64,000 nt of DNA. Source: Limosilactobacillus reuteri. GTDB lineage: Bacteria > Bacillota > Bacilli > Lactobacillales > Lactobacillaceae. A program made the translations under genes and the position numbers. This document shows, in pieces, positions 9,364 through 18,570 of the stretch. The notes under the pieces were generated by a model that made no database searches, was not told the DNA's origin, and saw only the letters and a list, made by a program, of their open reading frames with translations. Numbering within the stretch: position 1 is the first letter of the stretch; each line of letters begins with the position of its first letter. Location of the stretch: positions 1,054,001-1,118,000 of the forward strand of contig NZ_CP059275.1 of the NCBI RefSeq assembly GCF_013694365.1. Direction: 5' to 3'.

Positions 9364-10878
9364 GTGAAAAGATCTTTAACGGCGATTATTTACCTCGAAC
9401 CCGATCAGGTTAATTTACGGATCATTGAGATACCTACTTTAAAAGTGATAAATAATGTTCGATCGGGCCTTCTAAATATCGGAAACGCTAAAGTTGCTAA
9501 TTATTCGGAAAATATGACTGCAATTGTTAATAATATTGAAGGATTTAAGCAGATTATTAATGACTACCAGGCAACACCAGTTAAATTTTATGGCGATTTA
9601 GAAGACCTTGACCCAGTTGCAACTAGGTATGTGGCCGACCAGTTAGAAGTTCGGACAGGATTACAGATTGAATGGTTAAACAATAACCAGCTAATGGCAC
9701 AGTCGATGAGTTACCTTTTAACCTTGCTACCAGATTTTGAAAAACTTAGTAAACACAATATGTATCTTCTAAGTATCGGTCTTAGCTCGACTACCTTAGC
9801 TTATTTTCACCATGGAAGCTTTGAACGGGCATGGGATATTGATCTTGGTAATGCAAAAATCAGTCAGTTGGTGGGGCGTCTCCGAAAAACTGCTACCAAT
9901 CCAACTGAAATTATCCAAGATTATATCAGTAGTAAATTAGAATACTTAACACCAGAACTGACAAAGAAAAAGCATACAGTAATGATGGTGCAAAATGCCC
10001 TCTCACTCAATAAATTATTTTTGCCAAATGATCAGCAAATCGCGGAAGTTCCCCTAAATAAATTTCATGATGATTACCAAAAGATTTTATCGCCAGTAAA
10101 AGATGGCTTAATGAAAAATATTCAGATTGATGACCAACAATTTGAATTATTATTACCAAATTATTTAGTAACGGCGCGAACAGTGCGCTTAATTCAACCA
10201 GCAGGCCTTTACGTAACTGATATTTCAACGATGGATGGGATTTCCCATGGAATTGGGGTTGATAATCCTAAAACGAGACGGCAAATTAATGAAATGATCA
10301 GAACAGCTGCCGACAATATTTCTTCACGATACGGTGTTGATTCAGCTCATCGGGATTTTGTAACGCGCTTTTCACTCCAACTCTTTGATCAATTGCGCCC
10401 AATTCATCGTCTTGGTCAGCATGAGCGATTATTATTAGAAATTGCTAGTAGAATTGATGACATTGGTAATTTTATTAATCAACGGGGACACTACCGCCAC
10501 TCTGCTTATATTATGGAGGCTAATCCTCTAATTGGGCTTTCAGATAAAGATAATCGGATTATTGCTGAAGTGGCGAGATATCATAGTGCAGAGTCTCCAG
10601 ATATTAGTCAAGCTCATTACCGCCATCTCGATGATGAGATCCAGATGCCAGTAGCAAAATTAGCTGCTATTTTACGATTGGTGGATGCATTAGATGATTC
10701 GCGGCTGCAAAAAATTTCAAGTATTAGATTGAAGCTGGTAGGAGATAGCCGCTTAATCATTAAAGCAATAGCCAATGATGACCTTGTTCTTGAAAAGTGG
10801 TCTTTTAGTAAAAAATCACAACTATTTAAGGATGTATACGGAATTGAACCGGTCTTAACTGAGAGGAGCGATCATTAA
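9364..10878 (+). CDS. Ppx/GppA-like protein with HD-type C domain, probable active-site loss (Ppx2)
   Basis: 504-residue relative of exopolyphosphatases, third gene of the polyphosphate cluster, with GTG start. The N half keeps the fold pattern but not the motifs: the phosphate-1 position reads IYLEPDQVNLRI instead of LDLGSNSVRL, and the phosphate-2 position reads LLSIGLSSTTLAYF instead of VDTGGASMEL. The C half resembles the Ppx HD domain (HERLLLEIASRIDDIGNFIN near residues 357-376, then YRHSAYIM and VARYHS), but the HD pair itself reads Asp-Asp. Both predicted catalytic centres therefore look impaired. A regulatory or scaffolding role next to Ppk and Ppx1 is an inference; an altered but active enzyme is the alternative. 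Confidence 0.8.
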   Translation: MKRSLTAIIYLEPDQVNLRIIEIPTLKVINNVRSGLLNIGNAKVANYSENMTAIVNNIEGFKQIINDYQATPVKFYGDLEDLDPVATRYVADQLEVRTGLQIEWLNNNQLMAQSMSYLLTLLPDFEKLSKHNMYLLSIGLSSTTLAYFHHGSFERAWDIDLGNAKISQLVGRLRKTATNPTEIIQDYISSKLEYLTPELTKKKHTVMMVQNALSLNKLFLPNDQQIAEVPLNKFHDDYQKILSPVKDGLMKNIQIDDQQFELLLPNYLVTARTVRLIQPAGLYVTDISTMDGISHGIGVDNPKTRRQINEMIRTAADNISSRYGVDSAHRDFVTRFSLQLFDQLRPIHRLGQHERLLLEIASRIDDIGNFINQRGHYRHSAYIMEANPLIGLSDKDNRIIAEVARYHSAESPDISQAHYRHLDDEIQMPVAKLAAILRLVDALDDSRLQKISSIRLKLVGDSRLIIKAIANDDLVLEKWSFSKKSQLFKDVYGIEPVLTERSDH

Positions 10879-11640
10879 ATGGAGTTAAAGCAAGAAGCAC
10901 AAACATTTGAAATGCCGCACTTACTAACATATTATGAGTGTGATGAAACAAGTCATCCAAGCCTAAGCATGATATTAAGTATGATTTCCATGGTATCCGA
11001 TGAGCATAGTATGTCTTTAGGAATGGGAACCGAAGAAATACAATCTACTGGCGGTACATGGGTAGTAAGCGGCTATGAAGGATATCTTTCCGCAAATCAA
11101 CCTTCTTTTGGCGAAACAGTTATTTTAGGAACCAAAGCTGTTTCCTATAACCGCTTTTTTGCTGTTCGTGATTTTTGGATAACGGATAAAGAACACCAGA
11201 TTGAATATGCACGAATTAGGTCAATTTTTGTGTTTATGAATCTAAAGACACGGCGAATGCAATCAATTCCACTAGGTTTAATTGAACCATTTAATGCTCC
11301 TGTTGCGAAAAGAATTCCTCGTCTAAAGCGACCTCAAAAATTGGATGAAAATGGTTCGATAATAAAGAAAAATTATCAAGTTCGTTATTTTGACCTTGAT
11401 GCTAATCACCATGTTAATAATGCGCGTTACTTTGATTGGCTTCTTGATCCTCTTGGCCGTGATTTTTTACGAGAGAATCAGATAAAAAGATTTAATTTGC
11501 AGTATCTTCAAGAGGTACGCAATGGGGAAATTGTGGAAAGCAAAGTTAATAAGCTCCAAATAAATGATGGAACGGTAACTTACCACCAGATTGGCGTTGA
11601 TAAGCAAGTTGATGCAATTGCTGAGATAGAATGGTATTAA
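10879..11640 (+). CDS. Acyl-ACP thioesterase
   Basis: Hydrolyses acyl-acyl carrier protein to free fatty acid in the cytoplasm (FatA/FatB-like Acyl-ACP_TE family, double hotdog fold). The 253 residues show two hotdog repeats. The second holds the conserved motif YFDLDANHHVNNARYFDWLLD near 170-190, with the Asn and His residues expected in the active site. The first repeat includes the WVVSGYEGYL strand near 56. The length matches bacterial single-gene forms. Its neighbour is rsmI; in several lactobacilli this gene lies near the end of the dnaX-rsmI block, which fits its place here. Confidence 0.88.
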   Translation: MELKQEAQTFEMPHLLTYYECDETSHPSLSMILSMISMVSDEHSMSLGMGTEEIQSTGGTWVVSGYEGYLSANQPSFGETVILGTKAVSYNRFFAVRDFWITDKEHQIEYARIRSIFVFMNLKTRRMQSIPLGLIEPFNAPVAKRIPRLKRPQKLDENGSIIKKNYQVRYFDLDANHHVNNARYFDWLLDPLGRDFLRENQIKRFNLQYLQEVRNGEIVESKVNKLQINDGTVTYHQIGVDKQVDAIAEIEWY

Positions 11641-12507
11641 ATGCAGCAAATTAGTAGTTTTAATGATCACCAATCAGGAAGTTTATACTTAGTTCCAACC
11701 CCAATTGGAAATTTAGATGATATGACTTTTCGTGCAATTAAAACCTTAAAAGAAGTGGATCTGATTGCTGCTGAAGATACGCGTCATACTCAGCAACTAT
11801 TAAACCATTTTGATATATTAACCCGTCAAATTAGCTTTCATGAGCATAATACTGAACAACGTGTTCCGGAATTGATTGAGAAATTAAAAGCTGGTTATTC
11901 GATTGCCCAATGCAGTGATGCAGGGATGCCTTCGATTTCTGACCCCGGCAAGGAATTGGTAGCGGCGGCAGTTAGAGAAGGGTTGCCAGTAATCCCGCTT
12001 CCAGGAGCTAATGCAGGATTGACGGCTCTTATCGCTTCGGGGTTAGTTCCCCAGCCATTTTACTTCTTTGGCTTTTTAGGGCGTAAGCATCAGCAACAGG
12101 TAGCGGCGTTGGAGCAATTAAAAGAGCGTGAAGAAACGATGATCTTTTATGAAGCTCCACACCGCTTAAAAAAGACTTTAGCTACGATGGCGGAAGTTTT
12201 CGGTAATGAACGGCGAGTTGTTTTAGCACGGGAACTCACTAAACGCTATGAAGAGTTTACGCGGGGAACGCTTGCTGAAACAACTGCCTGGTTTGAAGAT
12301 CATCAACCACGAGGAGAATTCGTTATTCTAGTAGCTGGGAATGAACACCCGACAGAGGAGACAGATAATGATATTGAATTACCATTAACAGAACAGGTTG
12401 ATAAGGAAATCTTAAATGGTCTTTCCACTAATGCTGCGATTAAGCTGGTGGCAAAGAAAAATAATATAAAACGCCAGGAATTATATAAACAATATCATCA
12501 ATTGTAG
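11641..12507 (+). CDS. rsmI: 16S rRNA (cytidine-1402-2'-O)-methyltransferase
   Basis: SAM-dependent 2'-O-ribose methylation of C1402 in the 16S rRNA decoding centre. The 288-residue tetrapyrrole-methylase-fold protein has the signature LYLVPTPIGNLDDMTFRAI near residues 15-33, AAEDTRHTQQLL near 44, SDAGMPSISDPG near 82-93 and FYEAPHRLKKTL near 170. Length and motif order are standard. In Bacillota rsmI lies downstream of yabA; here it precedes yabA, consistent with a minus-strand operon rewritten gene by gene. Confidence 0.96.
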   Translation: MQQISSFNDHQSGSLYLVPTPIGNLDDMTFRAIKTLKEVDLIAAEDTRHTQQLLNHFDILTRQISFHEHNTEQRVPELIEKLKAGYSIAQCSDAGMPSISDPGKELVAAAVREGLPVIPLPGANAGLTALIASGLVPQPFYFFGFLGRKHQQQVAALEQLKEREETMIFYEAPHRLKKTLATMAEVFGNERRVVLARELTKRYEEFTRGTLAETTAWFEDHQPRGEFVILVAGNEHPTEETDNDIELPLTEQVDKEILNGLSTNAAIKLVAKKNNIKRQELYKQYHQL

Positions 12508-12858
12508 ATGAGTGAAGAATATAGTTCAGATAATCTTTATGAACAATTTGCGCAGGTGATGAACCAGACCCAGGATTTAGTTAATAAAATGGAGCAGTTG
12601 CAGGCAAAAATTATTGCTATTTCTGAGGAAAATGTTGAACTTTCAATTGAAAATAAGCATTTGCGTCAGATGATTAAAGAAAAGCAATCACATCATAGTG
12701 AAAACCAATTATCTGGATCACGGCAAAATTTAAAAGAGCTTTACCAACAGGGTTTTCATGTTTGCAGTGAGTATTATGGTAAACGTCTTGAGCCTAATGA
12801 ATCTTGTACTTTTTGTTTAGATGCAATATTCGGACATGAACAAGGAATGACAAAATAG
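12508..12858 (+). CDS. yabA: DNA replication initiation control protein YabA
   Basis: Binds DnaA and DnaN and restrains replication initiation in Bacillota. The 116-residue protein has an N-terminal leucine-rich coiled coil (about residues 8-66, tetramerisation) and a C-terminal zinc-binding domain with the family motif His-Val-Cys near 89-91 and Cys-x2-Cys in ESCTFC near 100-105. Neighbours holB, tmk and recR are the classical context. The size and domain order leave little room for another assignment. Confidence 0.94.
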   Translation: MSEEYSSDNLYEQFAQVMNQTQDLVNKMEQLQAKIIAISEENVELSIENKHLRQMIKEKQSHHSENQLSGSRQNLKELYQQGFHVCSEYYGKRLEPNESCTFCLDAIFGHEQGMTK

Positions 12859-13872
12859 TTGGCTGAACAGGGACAAACACGTGCAGAAAAATTACAACCA
12901 GCAATAATTACTCGTTTTCAAAAAATATTATTAAATAAAGAACTTGCTCATGCCTATCTGTTTGTTGGGCCAGGCGGTTCAGGAAAGATGTCAATTGCTC
13001 AATGGTTATCGTTACGGTTATTTTGTCTTCATCCCCAAGACAATAAACCAGACTTAACTTGTGCCGAGTGTCAGCGAATCCTGTCTGGGAACCATCCTGA
13101 TATTGTCTATGCTGCTCCAGAAGGTCGCCAAATAAAGGTTGATGAGATTCGTCACTTAAAAGCAGAATTTTCTAAGAGTGCGGTAGAAGGCAATAAGAAA
13201 ATTTTTATTATTAAAGATGCTGATAAAATGACAAATGGTGCAGCAAATAGTCTTCTTAAGTTTATTGAAGAACCGGGGACTGGCGTTTATATTTTTATGC
13301 TAACGACTAATAAAAGTGCTGTCTTACCAACAATCCGATCACGAACACAGGTGATTGAACTGCCACCATTAAAACGAGATGCATTGTTAACAGTTTTAAC
13401 TGAACATAATATTCCATCATCTCAGCAACAGATTGCTGTTGGGATTACAGATTCCGTCGCAATGATTGAACAGTGGCAAGAAGATAATTGGTTTGAGAGT
13501 GCGATCAAAGGAGTCATTCAGTGGTATCAAGATACGACACGAAATGGGATGTTAGGCTTCGTTGATGTTCAGACAATTCTACAAAAAGTAGCTACCGACC
13601 GGGATAAACAACAAGTGATTTTGGACCTAATTACCTTAATCTGGCGTGATACGCTAATGGTAAATTCCGGAATTACAGTTGCCAACCGCCTTCACTTTAA
13701 TAATATTTTAGGAGAAATGGGAGAAGTAGTTAGAAAATACTCTCCTCAACAATTGTTAGCGGCTAGTCAGTTAACTTTGGAAACTCGTCACATGTTAGAA
13801 CAAAATATTAGCTTTCAAAATATTGTTGAACAATTGACGATTCGGCTTGTGCAGGTTTTAAGCATTAGTTAG
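12859..13872 (+). CDS. holB: DNA polymerase III delta' subunit
   Basis: Clamp-loader AAA+ subunit that, with DnaX and delta, loads the sliding clamp. The 337-residue protein has a P-loop-like GPGGSGKMS near residues 38-46, a zinc module with cysteines at 54 and in CAEC near 66, the sensor region KFIEEPGTGVYIFMLTTN near 133-150 and the SRTQVIELPPL strand. A TTG start at 12859 is used: there is no upstream in-frame alternative before the preceding stop and it gives the expected N terminus (AEQGQTRAEKLQPAIITRF). Part of the dnaX-holB block. Confidence 0.93.
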   Translation: MAEQGQTRAEKLQPAIITRFQKILLNKELAHAYLFVGPGGSGKMSIAQWLSLRLFCLHPQDNKPDLTCAECQRILSGNHPDIVYAAPEGRQIKVDEIRHLKAEFSKSAVEGNKKIFIIKDADKMTNGAANSLLKFIEEPGTGVYIFMLTTNKSAVLPTIRSRTQVIELPPLKRDALLTVLTEHNIPSSQQQIAVGITDSVAMIEQWQEDNWFESAIKGVIQWYQDTTRNGMLGFVDVQTILQKVATDRDKQQVILDLITLIWRDTLMVNSGITVANRLHFNNILGEMGEVVRKYSPQQLLAASQLTLETRHMLEQNISFQNIVEQLTIRLVQVLSIS

Positions 13873-14196
13873 ATGAAAATGATTATTGCAATTGTTCAAT
13901 CAAAAGATAGCAATCGTTTACGAAAAGCATTTAATAAAGCTGATATTCACGTTACTCAATTATCAACAACTGGTGGTTTCCTTCGTGAAGGAAATGCGAC
14001 ATTTTTAATTGGAATTGAAGATGAACGAGTTCAAGAAGTATTATCAGTAATTAAAAAGAATGCTGAGTCACGTGAACAATACGTTACATCGCAAATGCAT
14101 ATGGATGTTGAAGGAGGTTCAGCATTTCCTGTCAACGTAAAGATTGGTGGGGCAACTGTTTTTGTCTTACCAGTAGAAGACTTCATTAAATTTTAA
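13873..14196 (+). CDS. darA: Cyclic-di-AMP receptor PstA/DarA (YaaQ)
   Basis: PII-like trimeric protein that binds cyclic di-AMP; its downstream partner is not settled in the family. The 107 residues match the usual 109. Visible family features are the N-terminal MKMIIAIVQSKDSNRLRKAF, the TQLSTTGGFLREGNATFLIG segment near 31-50, where the glycine-rich loop that contacts ligand lies, and the C-terminal strand GGATVFVLPVEDFIKF. It lies between tmk and holB, the conserved Bacillota location (yaaQ). Confidence 0.93.
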   Translation: MKMIIAIVQSKDSNRLRKAFNKADIHVTQLSTTGGFLREGNATFLIGIEDERVQEVLSVIKKNAESREQYVTSQMHMDVEGGSAFPVNVKIGGATVFVLPVEDFIKF

Positions 14197-14838
14197 ATGG
14201 ACGGTAAATTTATATCATTTGAGGGACCAGATGGAGCTGGCAAGACAAGTGTAATCCAACAGATTCAACAACAATTGGAAGATCAGCTTGGCACAGAAAA
14301 AGTTATGTATACTCGTGAACCGGGTGGTAATAAGATTTCTGAGCAAATTCGCCAGGTACTCTTTGATGGTCAAAATACCGATATGGATGGGCGGACAGAA
14401 GCATTGCTTTTTGCTGCTGCTCGTCGGCAACACATTGTTTCAGAAATAATTCCGGGGTTGAAAGCAGGCAAAGTTATTCTGTGTGATCGATTTGTAGATA
14501 GTTCCATCGCTTATCAGGGAGCTGGTCGTGGCCTTGGTGAAAAAGAGATTTGGCAAATTAATCAGTTTGCGATTGATGGGTTAATGCCGTCGTTGACAAT
14601 TTACCTTGATATTGAATCGGAAATTGGCTTAAGACGGATTGCTGAGCATCGTTCTAATCAAATTAATCGATTAGACAAGGAAAAGCTTGCTTTCCATCAA
14701 ACCGTTCGTCAATCTTACTTGAAACTTTACAAAAATTATCCAGAACGGATAAAGTTAATTGATGCAAGTCAGCCACTGGAAAAAGTGATTGAGGATGTAA
14801 AAGCAACAATTCATGACCGTTTTTCAGATTTGTTTTAA
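14197..14838 (+). CDS. tmk: Thymidylate kinase
   Basis: Phosphorylates dTMP to dTDP with ATP. The 213-residue P-loop kinase shows Walker A EGPDGAGKTS near residues 8-17, the TREPGG dTMP loop near 42, the DR(F/Y)xxSxxAYQG motif as DRFVDSSIAYQGAGRG near 95-110, and a lid region near 140-155. Length is standard. It sits with recR, darA and holB as in other Bacillota. Confidence 0.97.
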   Translation: MDGKFISFEGPDGAGKTSVIQQIQQQLEDQLGTEKVMYTREPGGNKISEQIRQVLFDGQNTDMDGRTEALLFAAARRQHIVSEIIPGLKAGKVILCDRFVDSSIAYQGAGRGLGEKEIWQINQFAIDGLMPSLTIYLDIESEIGLRRIAEHRSNQINRLDKEKLAFHQTVRQSYLKLYKNYPERIKLIDASQPLEKVIEDVKATIHDRFSDLF

Positions 14839-15087
14839 ATGTTTTTTAAGCGGCCTACTAAAGAAGTGGAACGTGAACGGAATCAGCGCCTGTTAGAAGC
14901 GGTATATTCTACGAAGGCCAGTTGGGATCATGCACGTGAAACTGAACGAGCAGTATATGAAGCAAACGTTAATAGTGAACTTCATTACCGTTCCCGGATT
15001 CAAGAACAAAAATTTTTATACCTATATAAAATTGCTCGTAAGTTTAAAGTTCACGGGACGTTAAATGATGGAGTAATTGATCGCTAG
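14839..15087 (+). CDS. yaaL: YaaL-family protein (DUF2508)
   Basis: Small charged protein of 82 residues, largely alpha-helical by composition (RERNQRLLEAVYSTKASWDHARETER and a second helix). It lies between recR and tmk exactly where B. subtilis yaaL lies. The family has no established biochemical role. No signal peptide or membrane segment is visible, so it is probably cytoplasmic. Confidence 0.85.
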   Translation: MFFKRPTKEVERERNQRLLEAVYSTKASWDHARETERAVYEANVNSELHYRSRIQEQKFLYLYKIARKFKVHGTLNDGVIDR

Positions 15088-15690
15088 GTGATCCAATATC
15101 CAGAACCATTAGCAAAATTAATTGAAAGCTATACTAAGTTGCCAGGAATTGGGCAAAAGACTGCAACTCGCCTGGCGTTCTATACTTTGAGTATGCAAGA
15201 AGATGATGTAACGAACTTTGCTAAATCTCTCCTATCTGCTAAAAGAGACCTTCATAACTGTAGTATTTGTGGCAATATTACTGAAGATGATCCTTGTCCG
15301 ATTTGTCGCGATAAGACCCGTGATCATTCGCAAATTCTAGTTGTTGAGCAGTTACAAGACGTTATGGCAATGGAACGGATGCATGAATATCATGGTTTAT
15401 ACCATGTCCTTCATGGAGTTATTTCCCCAGTTGCAGGAACAGGCCCGGAAGATATTAATATTACAAGTTTACTTAAACGGTTAAAGAAAGATAATGAAGT
15501 AAAGGAAATTATTATTGCAACTAATGCTTCATCAGATGGTGAGTTAACGGCTGGGTACCTCGCTAAGCTAATTAAGCCTGCGGGAATTAAGGTTACTCGG
15601 TTGGCGCATGGGTTATCAGTTGGCGCAGATATTGACTATGCTGATGAGATGACATTATTCAAAGCAGTTCAAGGGCGAACGGAGATGTAA
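15088..15690 (+). CDS. recR: Recombination protein RecR
   Basis: Acts with RecF and RecO in loading RecA at gaps. The 200-residue protein has the helix-hairpin-helix [14 protein letters not shown] near residues 16-29, the zinc finger CSICG...CPIC near 57-73, and a Toprim domain beginning ILVVEQ near 82 with the Walker-like NASSDGE motif near 147. GTG start. In Bacillota ybaB lies directly upstream of recR, here it follows it, again the rewritten minus-strand order. Confidence 0.97.
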   Translation: MIQYPEPLAKLIESYTKLPGIGQKTATRLAFYTLSMQEDDVTNFAKSLLSAKRDLHNCSICGNITEDDPCPICRDKTRDHSQILVVEQLQDVMAMERMHEYHGLYHVLHGVISPVAGTGPEDINITSLLKRLKKDNEVKEIIIATNASSDGELTAGYLAKLIKPAGIKVTRLAHGLSVGADIDYADEMTLFKAVQGRTEM

Positions 15691-15999
15691 ATGATGCGTG
15701 GAATGAATATGCAACAAATGATGAAGCAGGCTAAGGCAATGCAAAAGAAAATGATGGCTGAACATGAAGAACTTGCTAAACAGGAATTTGTTGGAAAAGC
15801 ACCGGATGATATGGTAACTGCTACGTTTAGCGGGGATAATCAATTAATTGACTTAAAGATTAAGCCAGAAGCAGTTGATCCAGATGATATTGATATGCTT
15901 CAAGACTTGGTAATTGCTGCTGTGAAAGACGGAATGAAACAAGTCAATGATGCTACTCAACAAAAGCTTGGTAAATATACGCAAGGTATGGGGTTGTAA
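15691..15999 (+). CDS. ybaB: YbaB/EbfC nucleoid-associated protein
   Basis: Small DNA-binding dimer associated with the nucleoid. The 102 residues begin with a Met-rich helix ([20 protein letters not shown]) and contain the core [21 protein letters not shown] near 47-67, followed by a long C-terminal helix with [18 protein letters not shown]. The dnaX-ybaB-recR trio is conserved across bacteria, which supports the call. Confidence 0.95.
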   Translation: MMRGMNMQQMMKQAKAMQKKMMAEHEELAKQEFVGKAPDDMVTATFSGDNQLIDLKIKPEAVDPDDIDMLQDLVIAAVKDGMKQVNDATQQKLGKYTQGMGL

Positions 16000-17835
16000 A
16001 TGAGTTATCAGGCATTATATCGTGTCTGGCGACCACAGCGATTCGATGATCTTGTCGGTCAACAGATTGTTACAAGAACCCTAAAAAACGCCATTATCAC
16101 TCACCAGATAAGCCATGCATACTTGTTCGCTGGTCCACGTGGTACTGGTAAAACCTCAGCAGCAAAAATTTTTGCTAAAGCGGTTAATTGTCATCATTCC
16201 AAGGATGGCGAACCTTGTAATGAGTGTGAGATTTGTAAAGCAATTACAAACGGGCAATTAAATGATGTAATTGAAATCGATGCGGCTTCTAATAATGGGG
16301 TTGAAGAGATTCGTGATATTCGGGATAAGGCAAAATATGCTCCTACCCAAGCGGACTACAAAGTTTATATAATTGATGAAGTTCACATGCTTTCAACAGG
16401 GGCTTTTAACGCACTGCTAAAAACGCTTGAAGAACCACCAGCCAATGTGATTTTTATTCTTGCAACTACAGAACCGCATAAAATTCCTTTAACAATTATT
16501 TCGCGGGTTCAACGATTTGATTTTCGACGAATTTCAGCAGAAGATGCATTTAATCGAATGAAATATATTCTTGATCAAAAGGAAGTTACTTATGATGAAA
16601 AAGCATTATGGGTAATTGCAAATGCCGCTGAAGGAGGAATGCGGGATGCGTTGAGTATCCTTGACCAGGTTCTTTCTTTCAGTGATAATGAGGTAAAGTT
16701 GGATGATGCTTTACTAGTTACAGGAAGTGTTACTAAACAATTATTAAAAAAGTACTTTTTGGAGATTAGTAAGCATGAAGGGGCGACTGCTCTTGACACC
16801 ATGAAAGATATTTTGGATGAAGGAAAAGATGGTCAGCGGTTCATTGAGGACTTGATTTCCTTTATTCGTGATATTCTGTTATACCAAGAATCACCAAGCT
16901 TGATTAGTGTTGAAAGTACGGGACTAAAGCAGGAAGACTTTGAAGAAATAGTCCAACTTGCTTCTTCAGCGACCTTATACCAAATGATCGATGAACTAAA
17001 TAATATTCAAGAAGAGATGCGTTTTACGACCCATCCGGATGTGTATTTGGAAGTTCTTACAATAAAACTTGCACAAATCGAACCACAAAAGAATATTCAA
17101 TCGGCACCAGCGGTTTCTTCGGATACAAATACTGAAGCTACTAAGACGATTGAAAAATTACAACAAGAGATACAGCAATTGCAACAAACAGTAAAACAGT
17201 TGCAGAATGCGCCGGCAAAGGCTAGTCGACCATCACCTCGGCAACAAAATGAGCAACCACGAGTACAACAAAAGAAAGTGCAGGTTAATCTCAATAAGAT
17301 TTACCCAGTGTTAGAAAATGCGACTCGTCAAGATTTAATAAATGTTCGTGAGCTATGGGGAGATATGTTGAATCTATTGTCGGTGCCGCAACGGTCCTTA
17401 CTTCACGTTTCACAACCGGTTGCCGCTAGTGCCGTGGGAATAATTGTTGCTTTTGATTATCCGTTCTTATTCCAACAAGCAGCTGATGATACAACGTTGT
17501 TAGAGAATATGGAAAGTGCTCTGCAACGTTTAACTGGAAATGAACGGCAAGTTGTTTTTGTACCTAAGGATAAATGGCCAAAAATTCGGCAAGACTTTAT
17601 CAAGGATCATGGTTTTGGTAAGAATCAGCAAAAGTCGCAACCTATTAAACAAAAGCCGCAAACTACTGAAGAAAGCGGACAAACTCCTGCAGCTACACCA
17701 GCACCGATGGAGGAACCACCGCTACCACCAGAAGATGAGACACTAACTGAAGAAAAGTCACCTCAAGAAGATAACCAAGTAGCAACAGCACAGAAGTTAT
17801 TTGGTAGTGATATTGTTAAAGTAGAAGATAATTAA
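16000..17835 (+). CDS. dnaX: DNA polymerase III gamma/tau subunit
   Basis: AAA+ clamp-loader ATPase and replisome organiser. The 611-residue protein has the N-terminal YRVWRPQRFDDLVGQ, Walker A FAGPRGTGKTSAAK near residues 44-57, a zinc module of four cysteines (CHHSKDGEPCNECEIC near 64-79), Walker B IDEVHML near 125 and the SRVQRFDFRRI sensor near 168. A Gln-rich linker (residues about 378-425) leads to a C-terminal tau-like region with a Pro/Glu-rich tail. No obvious programmed frameshift signal of the E. coli type was noticed. Head of the native dnaX operon although printed near its end here. Confidence 0.97.
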   Translation: MSYQALYRVWRPQRFDDLVGQQIVTRTLKNAIITHQISHAYLFAGPRGTGKTSAAKIFAKAVNCHHSKDGEPCNECEICKAITNGQLNDVIEIDAASNNGVEEIRDIRDKAKYAPTQADYKVYIIDEVHMLSTGAFNALLKTLEEPPANVIFILATTEPHKIPLTIISRVQRFDFRRISAEDAFNRMKYILDQKEVTYDEKALWVIANAAEGGMRDALSILDQVLSFSDNEVKLDDALLVTGSVTKQLLKKYFLEISKHEGATALDTMKDILDEGKDGQRFIEDLISFIRDILLYQESPSLISVESTGLKQEDFEEIVQLASSATLYQMIDELNNIQEEMRFTTHPDVYLEVLTIKLAQIEPQKNIQSAPAVSSDTNTEATKTIEKLQQEIQQLQQTVKQLQNAPAKASRPSPRQQNEQPRVQQKKVQVNLNKIYPVLENATRQDLINVRELWGDMLNLLSVPQRSLLHVSQPVAASAVGIIVAFDYPFLFQQAADDTTLLENMESALQRLTGNERQVVFVPKDKWPKIRQDFIKDHGFGKNQQKSQPIKQKPQTTEESGQTPAATPAPMEEPPLPPEDETLTEEKSPQEDNQVATAQKLFGSDIVKVEDN

Positions 17836-18348
17836 ATGAAAAAAATCAATTCATCATTATCTGAACAACAAAAATTTATGAAGATGGCAATTGCAGAAGC
17901 AAAACAAGCCAGAATTTTAGATGAAGTACCAATTGGTGCGATTGTTGTCCACGAGGGACAGGTAATTGGGCGTGGTCATAATATGCGTGAAAAGTTTCAA
18001 GATGTTACCTATCACGCAGAAATGCTTGCGATTATGGAAGCATGCACGAATTTAGGAAGTTGGCGTTTAGAGGACTGTGACTTATATGTTACGTTAGAAC
18101 CGTGTATCATGTGTAGCGGTGCCATTATCAACGCACGAATAAAAAATGTTTATTATGGTGCTGCTGATCCGAAAGCCGGGGCGGTTGATAGCTTATACCA
18201 TTTACTAAATGATTCCCGTTTAAATCATCAAGTTAATGTCCATTCTGGTATTTTAGGGGATGAGTGTAGTCAAATGTTAAAAAACTTTTTCCGTAAAATT
18301 CGTCGCCGCCGGAAAGAGGCTCGACGAAAAAATAAGGCTAACCCCTAG
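17836..18348 (+). CDS. tadA: tRNA-specific adenosine deaminase TadA
   Basis: Deaminates A34 to inosine in tRNA-Arg(ACG). The 170-residue zinc-dependent deaminase has His60 with catalytic Glu62 in YHAEM and Cys90-x2-Cys93 in EPCIMCSG. The C-terminal tail is strongly basic (RKIRRRRKEARRKNK), as in other TadA proteins that bind tRNA. In Bacillota tadA lies just upstream of dnaX, and the two are adjacent here in reversed order. Confidence 0.95.
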   Translation: MKKINSSLSEQQKFMKMAIAEAKQARILDEVPIGAIVVHEGQVIGRGHNMREKFQDVTYHAEMLAIMEACTNLGSWRLEDCDLYVTLEPCIMCSGAIINARIKNVYYGAADPKAGAVDSLYHLLNDSRLNHQVNVHSGILGDECSQMLKNFFRKIRRRRKEARRKNKANP

Positions 18349-18570
18349 ATGGTAACTGTATTTTCAAAAAATAATTGTATCCAATGCAAGATGACAAAAC
18401 GTTTCCTTGAGCAACACAAAATTTCATTTATTGAACACAACATCGATGAACAACCAGAATACATATCTCAACTTAAGTCTGAAGGTTTTATGGCGACTCC
18501 AGTTGTAAAACTTCCTAACGGTCAAGCTTTTTCTGGCTTTCGTCCTGATCAATTAAACCAACTTGCCTAA
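18349..18570 (+). CDS. nrdH: NrdH-type glutaredoxin-like protein
   Basis: Electron donor for class Ib ribonucleotide reductase. The 73-residue thioredoxin-fold protein carries the redox motif Cys-Ile-Gln-Cys near residues 10-13 followed by KMTKRFL, plus the conserved ATPVVKLPNGQAFSGFRPDQ C-terminal half typical of NrdH rather than glutathione-using glutaredoxins. nrdE and nrdF follow in natural order. No nrdI gene lies in the cluster. Confidence 0.94.
   Translation: MVTVFSKNNCIQCKMTKRFLEQHKISFIEHNIDEQPEYISQLKSEGFMATPVVKLPNGQAFSGFRPDQLNQLA

Noticed and set aside
16000..17835. Programmed frameshift in dnaX giving a separate gamma protein
   Set aside because: No convincing A-rich slippery heptamer followed by a stem-loop was noticed at the expected place.
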